This document shows positions 17,259-25,841 of a DNA stretch of 64,000 nt, one piece after another. Both the position numbers and the translations under genes were made by a program. Within the stretch, counting starts at the first letter, position 1. Every line of letters starts with the position of its first letter. The notes under the pieces were generated by a model. That model was given only the letters and a program-made list of their open reading frames with translations. It did no database searches and was not told the DNA's origin. Origin of the DNA: Cutibacterium avidum ATCC 25577 (GTDB lineage: Bacteria > Actinomycetota > Actinomycetes > Propionibacteriales > Propionibacteriaceae); the NCBI RefSeq assembly GCF_000227295.1, contig NZ_JH165054.1:274628-338627 (forward strand), read 5' to 3'.

Positions 17259-17552
17259 ATGATGCACTCAGCAACCGCGATGCGACGATCACGATCAGCG
17301 GTACATGTCCTTATCTGTCTCCTACTCATCGTGGTTGGAGCTGTCGGATCAAGCCTCGTCCAGACTGGCGGCGGCCACATCAGTGTCCAAGGCCTCATGA
17401 TCCCCGGTAAGGACGGAGCAGTGGCCAGTGCCGATCTTTTCCGACCCGACACCGCAACAGCAGAGCGCAAGGCCCCTCTCATCATCGTGACACCAGGGTT
17501 CCAGCGCACCCCGGATTCACCTGGTCACGATGTGTTGGGAGATATTGGATCC
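17259..17552 (+). pseudogene. Remnant of a secreted alpha/beta-hydrolase, N-terminus only
   Basis: After AAGGAGC and an ATG at 17259, about 95 codons read as a normal export signal (RRSRSAVHVLICLLLIVVGA) followed by the first strand of a hydrolase-type domain (KAPLIIVTPGFQRTPDS). The similarity stops at about codon 95, before any catalytic residue. The frame then runs without a stop into a second protein that has its own signal peptide from 17553. I read this as a deletion scar that fused the two. A functional hydrolase cannot be made from it. Confidence 0.65.
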
Positions 17553-18215
17553 ATGATGTGTTTTCGTCGAGTTCACACAAACTCTTGCGCTTCCGCGATA
17601 TCTCGTACCGTCATCGCGTTGGCCACTGTGATGGCCTGCTGGATACCGGCTCCGGCTGCCTTCGGACAACCAACTCCGTCAGCTTCAGCGCCAACGACGG
17701 CGGCCGACTGCACCGCTCACAATGGAGTGTGGGTGGTCGTGGACATGCCCGACGAACCCCTCACTGCGGGGTGCGCGCAGCGACCCTCCGACGGCATGGA
17801 TGCCCTGCACCAGATCGGCGTCGATGTTCGCCAGCCGCCATCCCAGCCCGGCCTCGTCTGCGAGCTCCAGGGCCGTCCCGAGGACGCCTGCTCGCATGGC
17901 GGCTATGACAAGTCCACTCGTCAATTCTGGTCGTACTGGCACGCCACCTCCCCCTCGGATCGGTGGACGTTCTCCTCGAAGGGGGCAGCGCAGTATCACC
18001 CTGTCGCAGGCTCCGTCGAGGGGTGGAGATGGGGCACCGGGAAAGGGGTCCCTCCTCGACAGATCACCACCGCTCGCAAACCACCCGCCATGCCTCCCGA
18101 ACGGGGGCACGGATCGGGTCCTCTCACCACCATCGGCGTGATAGTGGCGGTCATCGCCTTGGGTGCAGGGGTGTGGTGGGCACGCCGGAGGCAACCCCGC
18201 CAAGACACAGAATGA
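17553..18215 (+). CDS. Secreted, membrane-anchored SCO2322/DUF4430-like protein
   Basis: Counted from the ATG at 17553 this protein has 220 residues. It has a signal peptide (VIALATVMACWIPAPAAFGQ), an extracellular domain and a C-terminal membrane helix followed by WARRRQPRQ. The domain shows GVWVVVDM early, then FWSYWHATSPSDRWTF and GSVEGWRWG. That arrangement resembles the actinobacterial SCO2322-type family and DUF4430 domains that travel with ECF transporters. It lies at the 3' end of, and converges on, the riboswitch-led ECF gene train, which supports a shared role. Its own start is unclear because the frame is open back to 17259; the product may be made as a fusion with the hydrolase remnant. 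Confidence 0.65.
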   Translation: MMCFRRVHTNSCASAISRTVIALATVMACWIPAPAAFGQPTPSASAPTTAADCTAHNGVWVVVDMPDEPLTAGCAQRPSDGMDALHQIGVDVRQPPSQPGLVCELQGRPEDACSHGGYDKSTRQFWSYWHATSPSDRWTFSSKGAAQYHPVAGSVEGWRWGTGKGVPPRQITTARKPPAMPPERGHGSGPLTTIGVIVAVIALGAGVWWARRRQPRQDTE

Positions 18216-18269
18216 TTCTGATGAGCACCGTTCAAGAGAAGGGGCTACGCTCTGGCGACGCCGCAGATC

Positions 18270-19079
18270 TCACCAACCCTTTCTATCGGGGACTCCACCG
18301 GCCGTCCGGGGCGTGGACGCGCTCGGAGCATGCTGGGGCGATCCGTTCTGGTCCTGGCTGCTACGGCGTTGCTCGTTGAGAGCCTGCTGGTTCCTTGCGA
18401 ACAGACGTTTCTGCCGTTGCTGCTCGGAATCCTTCGTCTTGGGTGGCTCTTTTTCCTGGGACTGTGAGCCCTGCTGTGCCTGATCCATTTCCTGGTCAAG
18501 GCGTTTCATGGTGGTGGACTGCTCGGTCTTCTGATCAGCTGAGGTCTGCCGGGTGTGGGACTGGGGTGCAGTGGTTCTGCCCTGGCACCTGAGCCGTTGC
18601 GCAATGTGCTTGGCCTCCCTCAACGTGCCGGCCTTGGCCGTGCCACGGTTGAGGTTCTGCATCGTGGTCGACTCCTCCATGGTCCACACCAAGTTCATGC
18701 CCACCCGGCACCTCTGCCCTTCCGGTGCCAGCTCGAGGGCGGTACGGAGATCCTTCTCGGCGTCGGCGTATTTGCTCTCAGCAGCCCGGCTCGTTCCGCG
18801 GTCGTAGCTGGCGATCCACGGTTCGGTGACGTTGAACCTCATGTTCGCCCCGAAGTAGCGCTCGGCCTGGTCGTACTGCTGGGAGGTGAAGGCCCCGCTG
18901 CCGAGCCGGTCACACACCAAGGTGGCGGCGAGTCGGCACGCGGTGAGCACGAGAACGGCGACGAGCAGCGCCGTCACCCCGACGGTGAGCCGGCGTGCCC
19001 GGCGAGCCCGGCTCTGGCTCATCACCTCTCGCCAGGAGCGTCGCGGATCGGTCTGACGTGTGTGGCGAGGGCCTCTCAT
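18270..19079 (-). CDS. TPR-containing membrane protein (BatC-like)
   Basis: The protein has 269 residues from the ATG at 19079, which overlaps the previous vWA stop in ATGA. One membrane helix (LTVGVTALLVAVLVLTACRL) is followed by a short tetratricopeptide region (YDQAERYFGANMRF, then KYADAEKDLRTALELAP). A long Gln/Lys/Ser-rich, probably disordered tail (TEQSTTMKRLDQEMDQAQQ, then SQSQEKEPPKTKDSEQQ) completes it. It is the last gene of the MoxR/vWA module and corresponds in position to BatC/BatE of aerotolerance-type operons. Confidence 0.75.
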   Translation of the reverse strand: MRGPRHTRQTDPRRSWREVMSQSRARRARRLTVGVTALLVAVLVLTACRLAATLVCDRLGSGAFTSQQYDQAERYFGANMRFNVTEPWIASYDRGTSRAAESKYADAEKDLRTALELAPEGQRCRVGMNLVWTMEESTTMQNLNRGTAKAGTLREAKHIAQRLRCQGRTTAPQSHTRQTSADQKTEQSTTMKRLDQEMDQAQQGSQSQEKEPPKTKDSEQQRQKRLFARNQQALNEQRRSSQDQNGSPQHAPSASTPRTAGGVPDRKGW

Positions 19080-20026
19080 AGGACGTCCTTTCGTGCCCGG
19101 CGCAGTTGGCGAGCGCTCATGGTCAGCTGGACGGCGACGTCGGCCGCAGCGACGAGGCCGAGGATCCACGCCAGGTCCGTACCCGCGTTCACCTGCTCCT
19201 CATGGGTGGTGCGGTTCAGCGATATCTGGGGCGGGGTGAGCGTCCTGCCAGGTGACCGAGCGGCGAACGACAGACCCGCCTGACGAGCGGCGCTGGTCAG
19301 CGTGGTGTGGTCAGCGTGGGAGATGGCCTTGCGACCGTGGTAGGTGACGTCGTTGGAGTCGAAGGCCGAGCGGGCCATCGGTGCCCCCTTGGCGGTGCCG
19401 TAGCCGTAGACGGCACCGTTGGTCACCAGAGGTTTGAGTGCTGCGAAGGAGCCGGGGGCCTTGGTGGCCGTCTGTTCCCCGTCGCCCAGGTAGAAGACCA
19501 TCCTGGTGGCCTGAGGCGCCGATTCTCGGGCCTTCCGCAGGGCGTCGACGGCGGTGGGCACCCCCACACCGATGTCGGTGCCGGTGCCCTTGGTGTCCTC
19601 ACGCCAGGTGAGGGAGTTCGCTGCGGAGACGATCGTGCCGGTGTCGGTGGTCGAGGCCACCGCCACCCGGGCCTCGTTGTCGAAGGTGACGAGGGTGAAC
19701 CGGGCACCCCTGAAGACCGAGGCGAGCTGCGCGATGTCGCGAATGGCCCCGGAGAGACGCGTCTTGTTCCCGTTGTCGCGGGCCGCCATCGAGGTAGTTG
19801 TGTCGACCATGATGACGATGTCGGCGTCCACGCTTGAACTTTGACGACCGGACTCGCCCACCACCGGGTGCAGGCCGATGAGCCCGACGAGCACGGCCAG
19901 CAGGATGTCCAGGATCGTGGTGGCGGTCCTGCCGCGAGTGTGGCGGCCCTGCACACCGAACCACACGGCGACGATGAGCATGATGACAGCGAGTGCCACC
20001 GCGATGGGGTGAGGATGCCAGCTCAT
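19076..20026 (-). CDS. von Willebrand factor A domain membrane protein (BatB-like)
   Basis: The 316-residue protein has two N-terminal membrane helices, a vWA domain and a C-terminal helix (WILGLVAAADVAVQLTM). The metal-ion-dependent adhesion site reads D75-T-T-T-S79, a tolerated variant of DxSxS. GTGTDIGVG and LGDGEQT supply the later metal and turn motifs. It overlaps its neighbours on both sides by 4 nt. In MoxR/DUF58/vWA operons these proteins are thought to be partners or substrates of the MoxR ATPase. Confidence 0.88.
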   Translation of the reverse strand: MSWHPHPIAVALAVIMLIVAVWFGVQGRHTRGRTATTILDILLAVLVGLIGLHPVVGESGRQSSSVDADIVIMVDTTTSMAARDNGNKTRLSGAIRDIAQLASVFRGARFTLVTFDNEARVAVASTTDTGTIVSAANSLTWREDTKGTGTDIGVGVPTAVDALRKARESAPQATRMVFYLGDGEQTATKAPGSFAALKPLVTNGAVYGYGTAKGAPMARSAFDSNDVTYHGRKAISHADHTTLTSAARQAGLSFAARSPGRTLTPPQISLNRTTHEEQVNAGTDLAWILGLVAAADVAVQLTMSARQLRRARKDVL

Positions 20027-20994
20027 CGTTCCTCCCGTCGTCGAGCGATCATGGCCCCCAGTCCCCCAACGCCGATCATGAGGGCCCCGGGCCAGGGCAT
20101 GTCGTAGGAGCGATGGCTGGCCATGGCCATGACTGCTCTCTTGGCCTGGGCCTGGATGCGGTGGGCGACGTCTGCCGTGTCGGCCTGCCCATCGGAGGGG
20201 ATCGTCAAGGTCTGGCCGTGGGTACGCAACGCCTGCTGGTGCAGCTCGTCACGAGCCGCCCGGTAGTCGGGATCGTCATTGGCGGGCACGATGCCGAAAA
20301 CCATGATGTGGCGTTTCACAGCCAAGTCGACGGCCTGGGGCACGGTGTAGACCGAAGACCCGGCAACCATGTTGTCGGTGGCGAGCACGATGCTTCGAGA
20401 ACGGGGCTGGTCAAGCTGGTCGAATCTGCTGATGCAGGAAGCCAGGCCGTCGCCGACCAGCGAGCCGCCTGGGCCGTATCGCACCCCCGGATCAAGATCT
20501 GCCCGACCGAGCCGTTCTCCGGCCTGTTCCAGCCCGGCCTTGACACTGTCACGGTCATGAGTGAGGGGGAACACCGTCACCGACGAGGAATCGAACATGA
20601 CGAATCCGATCCGGTCATCGCTGATGTGGTCGGCCAGCTGGATGTAGGTGTTGATGACCTGACGGTCCACCCCCTCCATCGAACCCGACACGTCAAGGCA
20701 CAGCATGACGTCACGGGTGCGTATCTGACGATCATCATCGTCGATCCCCTGCAATCTGGCGGCCACCAGGCCGGCTCCGCAGACGGCCACTCCCCAACAC
20801 ACCACCGCTATCACCAGACATCGCACTCGCCGCCGGGCGTGGTCCCGGTAAGCAGGAAGGGCACGCAGTCGGTCGGCATGCGCCACTGCAAGCCGCTCGA
20901 CGCCCTCGTGACGGCGCAGCACCAACCCGATGAGGACCGTCACAGCGGCCGCGACGACGACGATCGGCCACATCCACCACCACATCAGGTCCAT
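20023..20994 (-). CDS. von Willebrand factor A domain membrane protein (BatA-like)
   Basis: This 323-residue protein has N-terminal membrane helices, then a vWA domain with a canonical metal site D101-V-S-G-S105, and a C-terminal helix (GALMIGVGGLGAMIARRR). The loop GGSLVGDGLASC carries the conserved Thr/Ser-Asp position. The start overlaps the upstream small membrane protein by 10 nt and the stop overlaps the next vWA gene by 4 nt, so the module is translationally coupled. Confidence 0.88.
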   Translation of the reverse strand: MDLMWWWMWPIVVVAAAVTVLIGLVLRRHEGVERLAVAHADRLRALPAYRDHARRRVRCLVIAVVCWGVAVCGAGLVAARLQGIDDDDRQIRTRDVMLCLDVSGSMEGVDRQVINTYIQLADHISDDRIGFVMFDSSSVTVFPLTHDRDSVKAGLEQAGERLGRADLDPGVRYGPGGSLVGDGLASCISRFDQLDQPRSRSIVLATDNMVAGSSVYTVPQAVDLAVKRHIMVFGIVPANDDPDYRAARDELHQQALRTHGQTLTIPSDGQADTADVAHRIQAQAKRAVMAMASHRSYDMPWPGALMIGVGGLGAMIARRREER

Positions 20995-21491
20995 GAGCGC
21001 ACCGTCCTCACGGCATCGGCCAGCAATTCGTCAGTATCGACGCCGTGGCCCCTCGGGTCGAACTCCACCGCATAGCACCGTTCAACGACCGCGACGACCG
21101 GTTCCAGCCGCGGATCCTCCTCGGCATGACGGGAGAGTTCGTCCAACCCCTCGTAGTCCAGGTCGCTGCCACAGGCGAGCGCGGCGAACCTGCGCAGGGC
21201 CATGCTGATGCCTCGACACACGGTACGGTCTGGCTCGCCACGTCGGTAGGCGCCCTCGGCGGCATCAAGGTCTCGCAATGCGGTGGCACGGATCGTCTCC
21301 AGCGTTGCCGGCCCTCCTGCCATGGCTGCGGCGTCGATTCTCGTCAGGACGCGACGACACCCCCACAGCACGGCTGCGGTCGCGACCAGGCAGCCAAGGA
21401 CCACCCACCACCATTTCGAGTCGTGGGAGACGGGCGGGTACAGGTCCAGGGCGGACAGCAGCCCTGGCGAGGCACTAGTGACGGGAGGCAT
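20985..21491 (-). CDS. Small Bat-operon membrane protein (DUF4381-like)
   Basis: The true start is the ATG at 21491 (MPPVTSASPG), overlapping the DUF58 gene by 17 nt, giving 168 residues. One membrane helix (WWVVLGCLVATAAVLWGC) is followed by a helical cytoplasmic domain (GPATLETIRATALRDLDAAE, then ISMALRRFAALACG). Proteins of this size and shape lie between DUF58 and vWA genes in many MoxR operons. The family call is by position and shape; the molecular role is unknown. Confidence 0.65.
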   Translation of the reverse strand: MPPVTSASPGLLSALDLYPPVSHDSKWWWVVLGCLVATAAVLWGCRRVLTRIDAAAMAGGPATLETIRATALRDLDAAEGAYRRGEPDRTVCRGISMALRRFAALACGSDLDYEGLDELSRHAEEDPRLEPVVAVVERCYAVEFDPRGHGVDTDELLADAVRTVRSWT

Positions 21492-22362
21492 GACGCATCC
21501 TCTCGAGGAGTCGGACGATCGCGGCAACCGAGTCGTCCACGTCGGCAACGGACTCGTGGATGATGCCGAGCCGGTCCAAGGTGCGGCCGCGACGTCTGGC
21601 CCGCTCCTGCTGGGCGGCCACGGCCTGCTCACGCACCTGCCGATCCCGGGCCACGAATCCCGGGACGGGTTGACCGGTTGCCTGGTCCCGGGTGGGCACG
21701 GTGGCCAGGGCCGGATCGGTGAGGTCGAGGTCGGACACCTCGATGGCGAGCACCTCGTGGCGGGCGCACAGACTCGCCAGGGCATCCACGTCTGCAGGAC
21801 GGGGATCCCAGTCGTCCAGCACGACAACGACGATGCAACGACGGCGCAGCCCCGAGGCGGTCAGGTCGAGCAGCTCCACCAGATCGGGATCGGGTGTCTC
21901 CAGGCGGCATCCGGCGTCGAGTCCGGCGAGCATGTGCTCGATCTGTGTGTCCCGGTACGACGGTCGCGCCACGCTCGGACCGTCCTTGCCCGGGGCGATG
22001 ACCGTGACGTAGTCGCCCTGGTGGCACGCCACCCATGCCAGCACCCCGATGGTGGCAAGCACCACGTCGATCTTGGAATGGGTGAGTGTGGCGGCACTGG
22101 CCAGTGATCCACCGCTCGGCACGACGAACGCGAGGGTGTGCCTGCGCTCGGCCCGGTAACTCTTGATGAGCAGCTCCCCGGAACGTGCCGAGGACTTCCA
22201 GTCGATGTCCTTGACGTCGTCGCCGGGCACGTAGGAGCGCAGGTCGTCGAAGTCCATGCTGCGCCCGGTGGTCATCGACGCGTACTGGCCGTCGAGCAGA
22301 CCCATGACCAGACGCCTCGGGTACAGCCCCAGGCGTCCTTGGACAGCTGTGAGGTACGCCAT
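21475..22362 (-). CDS. DUF58 domain protein
   Basis: This soluble 295-residue protein has the DUF58 signature DDLRSYVPGDDVKDIDWK in the first third. The remainder is vWA-like (CIVVVVLDDWDPRPADVDAL). DUF58 proteins always accompany MoxR ATPases and vWA proteins, and their biochemical function is not settled. It starts 3 nt after the MoxR stop and overlaps the next gene by 17 nt. Confidence 0.9.
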   Translation of the reverse strand: MAYLTAVQGRLGLYPRRLVMGLLDGQYASMTTGRSMDFDDLRSYVPGDDVKDIDWKSSARSGELLIKSYRAERRHTLAFVVPSGGSLASAATLTHSKIDVVLATIGVLAWVACHQGDYVTVIAPGKDGPSVARPSYRDTQIEHMLAGLDAGCRLETPDPDLVELLDLTASGLRRRCIVVVVLDDWDPRPADVDALASLCARHEVLAIEVSDLDLTDPALATVPTRDQATGQPVPGFVARDRQVREQAVAAQQERARRRGRTLDRLGIIHESVADVDDSVAAIVRLLERMRHASRH

Positions 22363-22364
22363 GG

Positions 22365-23507
22365 TCAGGGGGTGGGCACGGCGCCGAAGATGCCGTCGAT
22401 GATCTCCTCGACGGGCACCTGGGTGGCGACGGCCTCGAAGGTGAGGATGAGTCGGTGACGAAGGATCATGTGGCGCATCGCCCGCACGTCGTCGGGGATC
22501 ACGTGGTCACGTCCGTGCATGAGTGCATGGGCACAGGCTGCCTCGACGAATGCGATCGTGGCACGTGGGCTGGCACCGTACTCCAGGTAGCGGGCCTGCT
22601 CCTGGGGAAGATACTCGCCGGCATGCCGGGTCGCATGGACGATCTGGACGATGTAGTGCAGCAGGGACTCATCCACGTGGACACGTCGCGACAGACCCTG
22701 CAGCCACAGCACGTCGTCGCGACTCACCACTGCCGACACGGTGCGTGACTCGAGTGCGCCGGACTTGAGGCGGCGCAGCATCTCCACCTCGTCGGCGGGC
22801 AAGGGGTAGTCGACGATCACCTTGAGCAGGAAACGGTCCATCTGCGCCTGGGGCAGGACGTAGGTGCCCTCCTCGTCGATGGGGTTCTGGGTCGCCAGCA
22901 CCAGGAACGGGTCGGGCATGGGGTACGTCTTGCCCCCGATCGTCGCCTGCCTCTCCTGCATGGCCTCGAGCATGGCGGCCTGCGTCTTGGCGCTGGACCT
23001 GTTGATCTCGTCCAGCAGCACGACGTTGGCATGCACCGGGCCCAGCTCGGTGGTGAACGTGCTGCTGCCGGGGTTGAACACCTGGGTGCCGATGATGTCG
23101 CTGGGCAGCAGGTCGGGGGTGCACTGCACGCGCGAGAAGCTGGCATCGACGGTGGAGGCCAGGGTGGAGGCTGCCAGCGTCTTGGCCAGGCCCGGCACCG
23201 ATTCCAGCAGCACGTGACCCCCGCCGATGAGTCCAACGAGCAGTGCCGTGCGCAATGCCTCCTGACCCACGACCTTGGAGTCGAAGGCTCGCGAGATCGT
23301 CTTGACGAGACGACGTGCCCGGTCCACCTCTGCAGGATCGATCCTCGACCCCGTCGTGCTGGACTCGCCCCTCGCGACGGGCGTGCCGTTTCCTCCGAGC
23401 CCACCGTGTCCGCCGAACTCGCCACGTCTGTCAGGTTCGCCGCGGCGGGGACGGTTTCCTGCCGTCCAGCCCGCCTTCGCCATGTTTCTGGTCGTCTCTG
23501 CGCTCAC
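22365..23507 (-). CDS. MoxR-family AAA+ ATPase
   Basis: This AAA+ chaperone-like ATPase has 380 residues from a GTG at 23507. AGGAGGACACAGC precedes the GTG, which overlaps the stop of the ECF S gene in GTGA. The MoxR-type Walker A is ESVPGLAKT (residues 102-110), Walker B is VVLLDEINRS, and sensor region VLATQNPIDEEGTYVLP is typical. The N-terminal 55 residues are Gly/Arg-rich and probably disordered. MoxR ATPases remodel vWA proteins, often to insert a metal or cofactor. Here the gene belongs to a riboswitch-led train, which is unusual. Confidence 0.92.
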   Translation of the reverse strand: MSAETTRNMAKAGWTAGNRPRRGEPDRRGEFGGHGGLGGNGTPVARGESSTTGSRIDPAEVDRARRLVKTISRAFDSKVVGQEALRTALLVGLIGGGHVLLESVPGLAKTLAASTLASTVDASFSRVQCTPDLLPSDIIGTQVFNPGSSTFTTELGPVHANVVLLDEINRSSAKTQAAMLEAMQERQATIGGKTYPMPDPFLVLATQNPIDEEGTYVLPQAQMDRFLLKVIVDYPLPADEVEMLRRLKSGALESRTVSAVVSRDDVLWLQGLSRRVHVDESLLHYIVQIVHATRHAGEYLPQEQARYLEYGASPRATIAFVEAACAHALMHGRDHVIPDDVRAMRHMILRHRLILTFEAVATQVPVEEIIDGIFGAVPTP

Positions 23508-24391
23508 GCTGTGTCCTCCTGGTCCGTGAACCATGCCTTCGTCCTTGTCCTTGCCTGTTCTCGTCGCTCGACTGCCTCGGAACTGATCGGTGTGCTGCGG
23601 CTTGTCGGGGCCTCGTCGGTGCGCCGGTCGGGACTGCCCCAGGCGGTGCGCAGCGCCCGGATCGTCGGTGCGCCGATGATGATGACGCCGAGCAGGGTGC
23701 ACACGCCACGGGTGAGGTCGATCCCCATTGAGGTGCGCACCGAGTAGCGCACAAGCCGTTGGATCGTCTTCGTGCTCGACAGGCCGGTCACGAAGGCGTC
23801 GGACGTGTTCTGCCCGACGGTACCGGCCTCGTCGGTGGGCCATCCGATGAGGTTGAGCATCACGCCCAGCACGGGGCCGCACAGCACGGCCAGTGGCCAC
23901 GAGAGCAACCATGCCGGTCTGGTCGGCACCCGCACCAACACCGAGCCGATGAGCCCGGTGAACCCCCACGCCAGCATCTGTCCGGGCAGCGGCGCGTCGA
24001 CCGTGCCCACCAGCATGCTGGAGACCAGACATGATCCGGCTCCCACGAAGAATCCTGCCGACGGCCCGGCAGACACCCCGACCAGGAAGGGCAGGATGAA
24101 CACCGGCTCCACGCCGAACACCCGCGGCGACATCGTCACCCGCACCAGCGAGTTCACCACGACGAGGCACACCAGCAGCCCGACCCGCCAGACCCGACGG
24201 CCGTCATCGATCCATCGACACACCGCCAGCAGCACGAGACCTGCCGTGAGGAACAAGGCCATCGCCTGGGCCTCGACGGTGGCCTGCTGTCGGGTCCCCG
24301 CTCGCATCGAGTCGATGAGCGGGATGGCGAGCCACACCCCGGTCGCCACGGCCAGTATCGCCGTGACGATTCCACTACACCAGTTGCGCAT
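23504..24391 (-). CDS. ECF transporter S component, probably corrinoid-related
   Basis: The 295-residue membrane protein has about six hydrophobic segments and then a charged C-terminal tail. The core (PVFILPFLVGVSAGPSAGFF, GAGSCLVSSMLVGTVDAP, QMLAWGFTGLIGS) matches the usual S-component pattern: G-x-x-x-G around a re-entrant region and a Q-M-L-A-W-G motif. It overlaps the ATPase gene by 17 nt. The cobalamin riboswitch ahead of the operon argues for cobalamin, a corrinoid or cobalt as substrate. Specificity cannot be proven from sequence. Confidence 0.75.
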   Translation of the reverse strand: MRNWCSGIVTAILAVATGVWLAIPLIDSMRAGTRQQATVEAQAMALFLTAGLVLLAVCRWIDDGRRVWRVGLLVCLVVVNSLVRVTMSPRVFGVEPVFILPFLVGVSAGPSAGFFVGAGSCLVSSMLVGTVDAPLPGQMLAWGFTGLIGSVLVRVPTRPAWLLSWPLAVLCGPVLGVMLNLIGWPTDEAGTVGQNTSDAFVTGLSSTKTIQRLVRYSVRTSMGIDLTRGVCTLLGVIIIGAPTIRALRTAWGSPDRRTDEAPTSRSTPISSEAVERREQARTRTKAWFTDQEDTA

Positions 24392-25841
24392 GGGCCCAGC
24401 CCTTCCCCGAACCAGCCCCCGGGACCAAGGTCAGATCGGCTGTTCTGACAACGTGGCAGCCAGGAAACACCTGGGCCACCTGAGGTGGGCAGGGAAGATC
24501 GTCCACCACGGAGCCGGGGCGTCCGTCGGCCACGACCTCATGTTCATCGACGACCAGCACCCGATCGCACCATCGGGCCACCAGGTCAATGTCCCGACAC
24601 GCCATGATCACGGCCGCCCCCCGTTGCCGCACCGCCTTCACCAGACGATCACCGCTGGCGGCGTCGACCGCCCATCCCGGGTCGATCCACAGCACGACCT
24701 CACCATCTGCGCACGCCAACACGTCGGCCAGCAGACGTTGTTGGCCCTCGCCGTGCTCGACGCCGCGACGCGCACCCACCGGCCCCAGCACCTCGTCGGC
24801 CAGCTCCATGCTCGCCCCGACCGAGCGATCGGATCGACGGTCGACCAGGTCGCAGGCCCGCCGCACACTCGTCTGACGCAGCAGGGTGTGCAACAGACGA
24901 TCGCCGGGACCAGACGGATTCACCGTGGCAGCCAGACGGCGTGCCACCCGATGCGCCTGAACCGGGTCGTGGGACACGACTCCCAGCACCTGCCCGGCAC
25001 GCACGTCGACCAGCCCGCCGGACAGCCGCAGGTCTGCCGGGTCCACGCGGGCGAGTATCGGCCCCTCGGACTGCTGCGGGTGGGGAAACGACATTGCGGT
25101 GACCGCCGCCGCAGCGAAGTGGTCGTGGGCCTGGGCCGGATCGGTGAAGAACTGCTCGCCCGACCGTCCAGCCATCTGTTGCAGGGGCGTCGGTGGCAGC
25201 TGGCTGGACGACCACGACGGGGCAGCCGTCTGCTGGACGTGCCCGTCGACGATCTCCACGACACTGTCGGCGACTCCCAGGGCGTGTTCCAGGGCATGCT
25301 CGGCCCACACAACGATCCGACCCGCCCGGGCTGCACGGGCGATGCAGGAGGCGGCACGAGACCGCCACACCGACGTCATGGGTGCCAACACCTGGTCCAG
25401 CAGCAGCACCGGTGCCTCGGAGGCGATGCCCTCGACCAGTGCCATGCGGGCCGCCACGCAGGCCGGCATCCGTGCCGCCGGTGTGCCACACCACCGGGTG
25501 AGCCCCAGCTCCTCGATGATGCTGCGCAGCTCGACGTCATGGGCCGTGAGGTTCGCGGGGTCGATATTGCCTCCCAGCGGACGGTGCCCCACCATCGTCA
25601 TGAGGGGACGCAGTTCGGCACGACTCATCTGGTCGATCCGTCGCCCAGACAGTCGGACCACGCCACGTCGGCGCACCACCTGTCGATCCCGGTAGCCTGC
25701 GACGAGACGCAGCAGGGTCGTCGACCCGCAGCCACTGCGGCCCGCGACAAGGGTGATTCCCTGCCCTGCCCACACACTGACGTCGTCCAGGATCCGGCCG
25801 ACCCGCGAGACATCCACACACATCAACTCAACCTCGAGCAC
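24375..25841 (-). CDS. Fused two-domain ECF ABC ATPase with degenerate catalytic motifs
   Basis: This 488-residue protein has the layout of an EcfA1-EcfA2 fusion. Domain 1 begins near residue 5; its Walker A reads GRSGCGSTT, with serine where the lysine should be. Its Walker B is VLLLDQ, with no catalytic Glu, and there is no LSGGQ signature (MPACVAARMAL). Domain 2 (from about residue 262) has lost Walker A altogether (VVSHDPVQAHRV), keeps a signature-like HGEGQQR, has WIDPGW for Walker B and CRD where the switch histidine belongs. Either it is a pseudo-ATPase with a structural role or energy comes from another ATPase. It overlaps both neighbours. Confidence 0.8.
   Translation of the reverse strand: MLEVELMCVDVSRVGRILDDVSVWAGQGITLVAGRSGCGSTTLLRLVAGYRDRQVVRRRGVVRLSGRRIDQMSRAELRPLMTMVGHRPLGGNIDPANLTAHDVELRSIIEELGLTRWCGTPAARMPACVAARMALVEGIASEAPVLLLDQVLAPMTSVWRSRAASCIARAARAGRIVVWAEHALEHALGVADSVVEIVDGHVQQTAAPSWSSSQLPPTPLQQMAGRSGEQFFTDPAQAHDHFAAAAVTAMSFPHPQQSEGPILARVDPADLRLSGGLVDVRAGQVLGVVSHDPVQAHRVARRLAATVNPSGPGDRLLHTLLRQTSVRRACDLVDRRSDRSVGASMELADEVLGPVGARRGVEHGEGQQRLLADVLACADGEVVLWIDPGWAVDAASGDRLVKAVRQRGAAVIMACRDIDLVARWCDRVLVVDEHEVVADGRPGSVVDDLPCPPQVAQVFPGCHVVRTADLTLVPGAGSGKGWAHAQLV

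Noticed and set aside
17259-18215. A single 318-residue secreted protein
   Set aside because: Two signal peptides and two unrelated domains meet at codon 95-99, so I split it into a hydrolase remnant and a separate downstream gene, while noting that a fusion product is possible.
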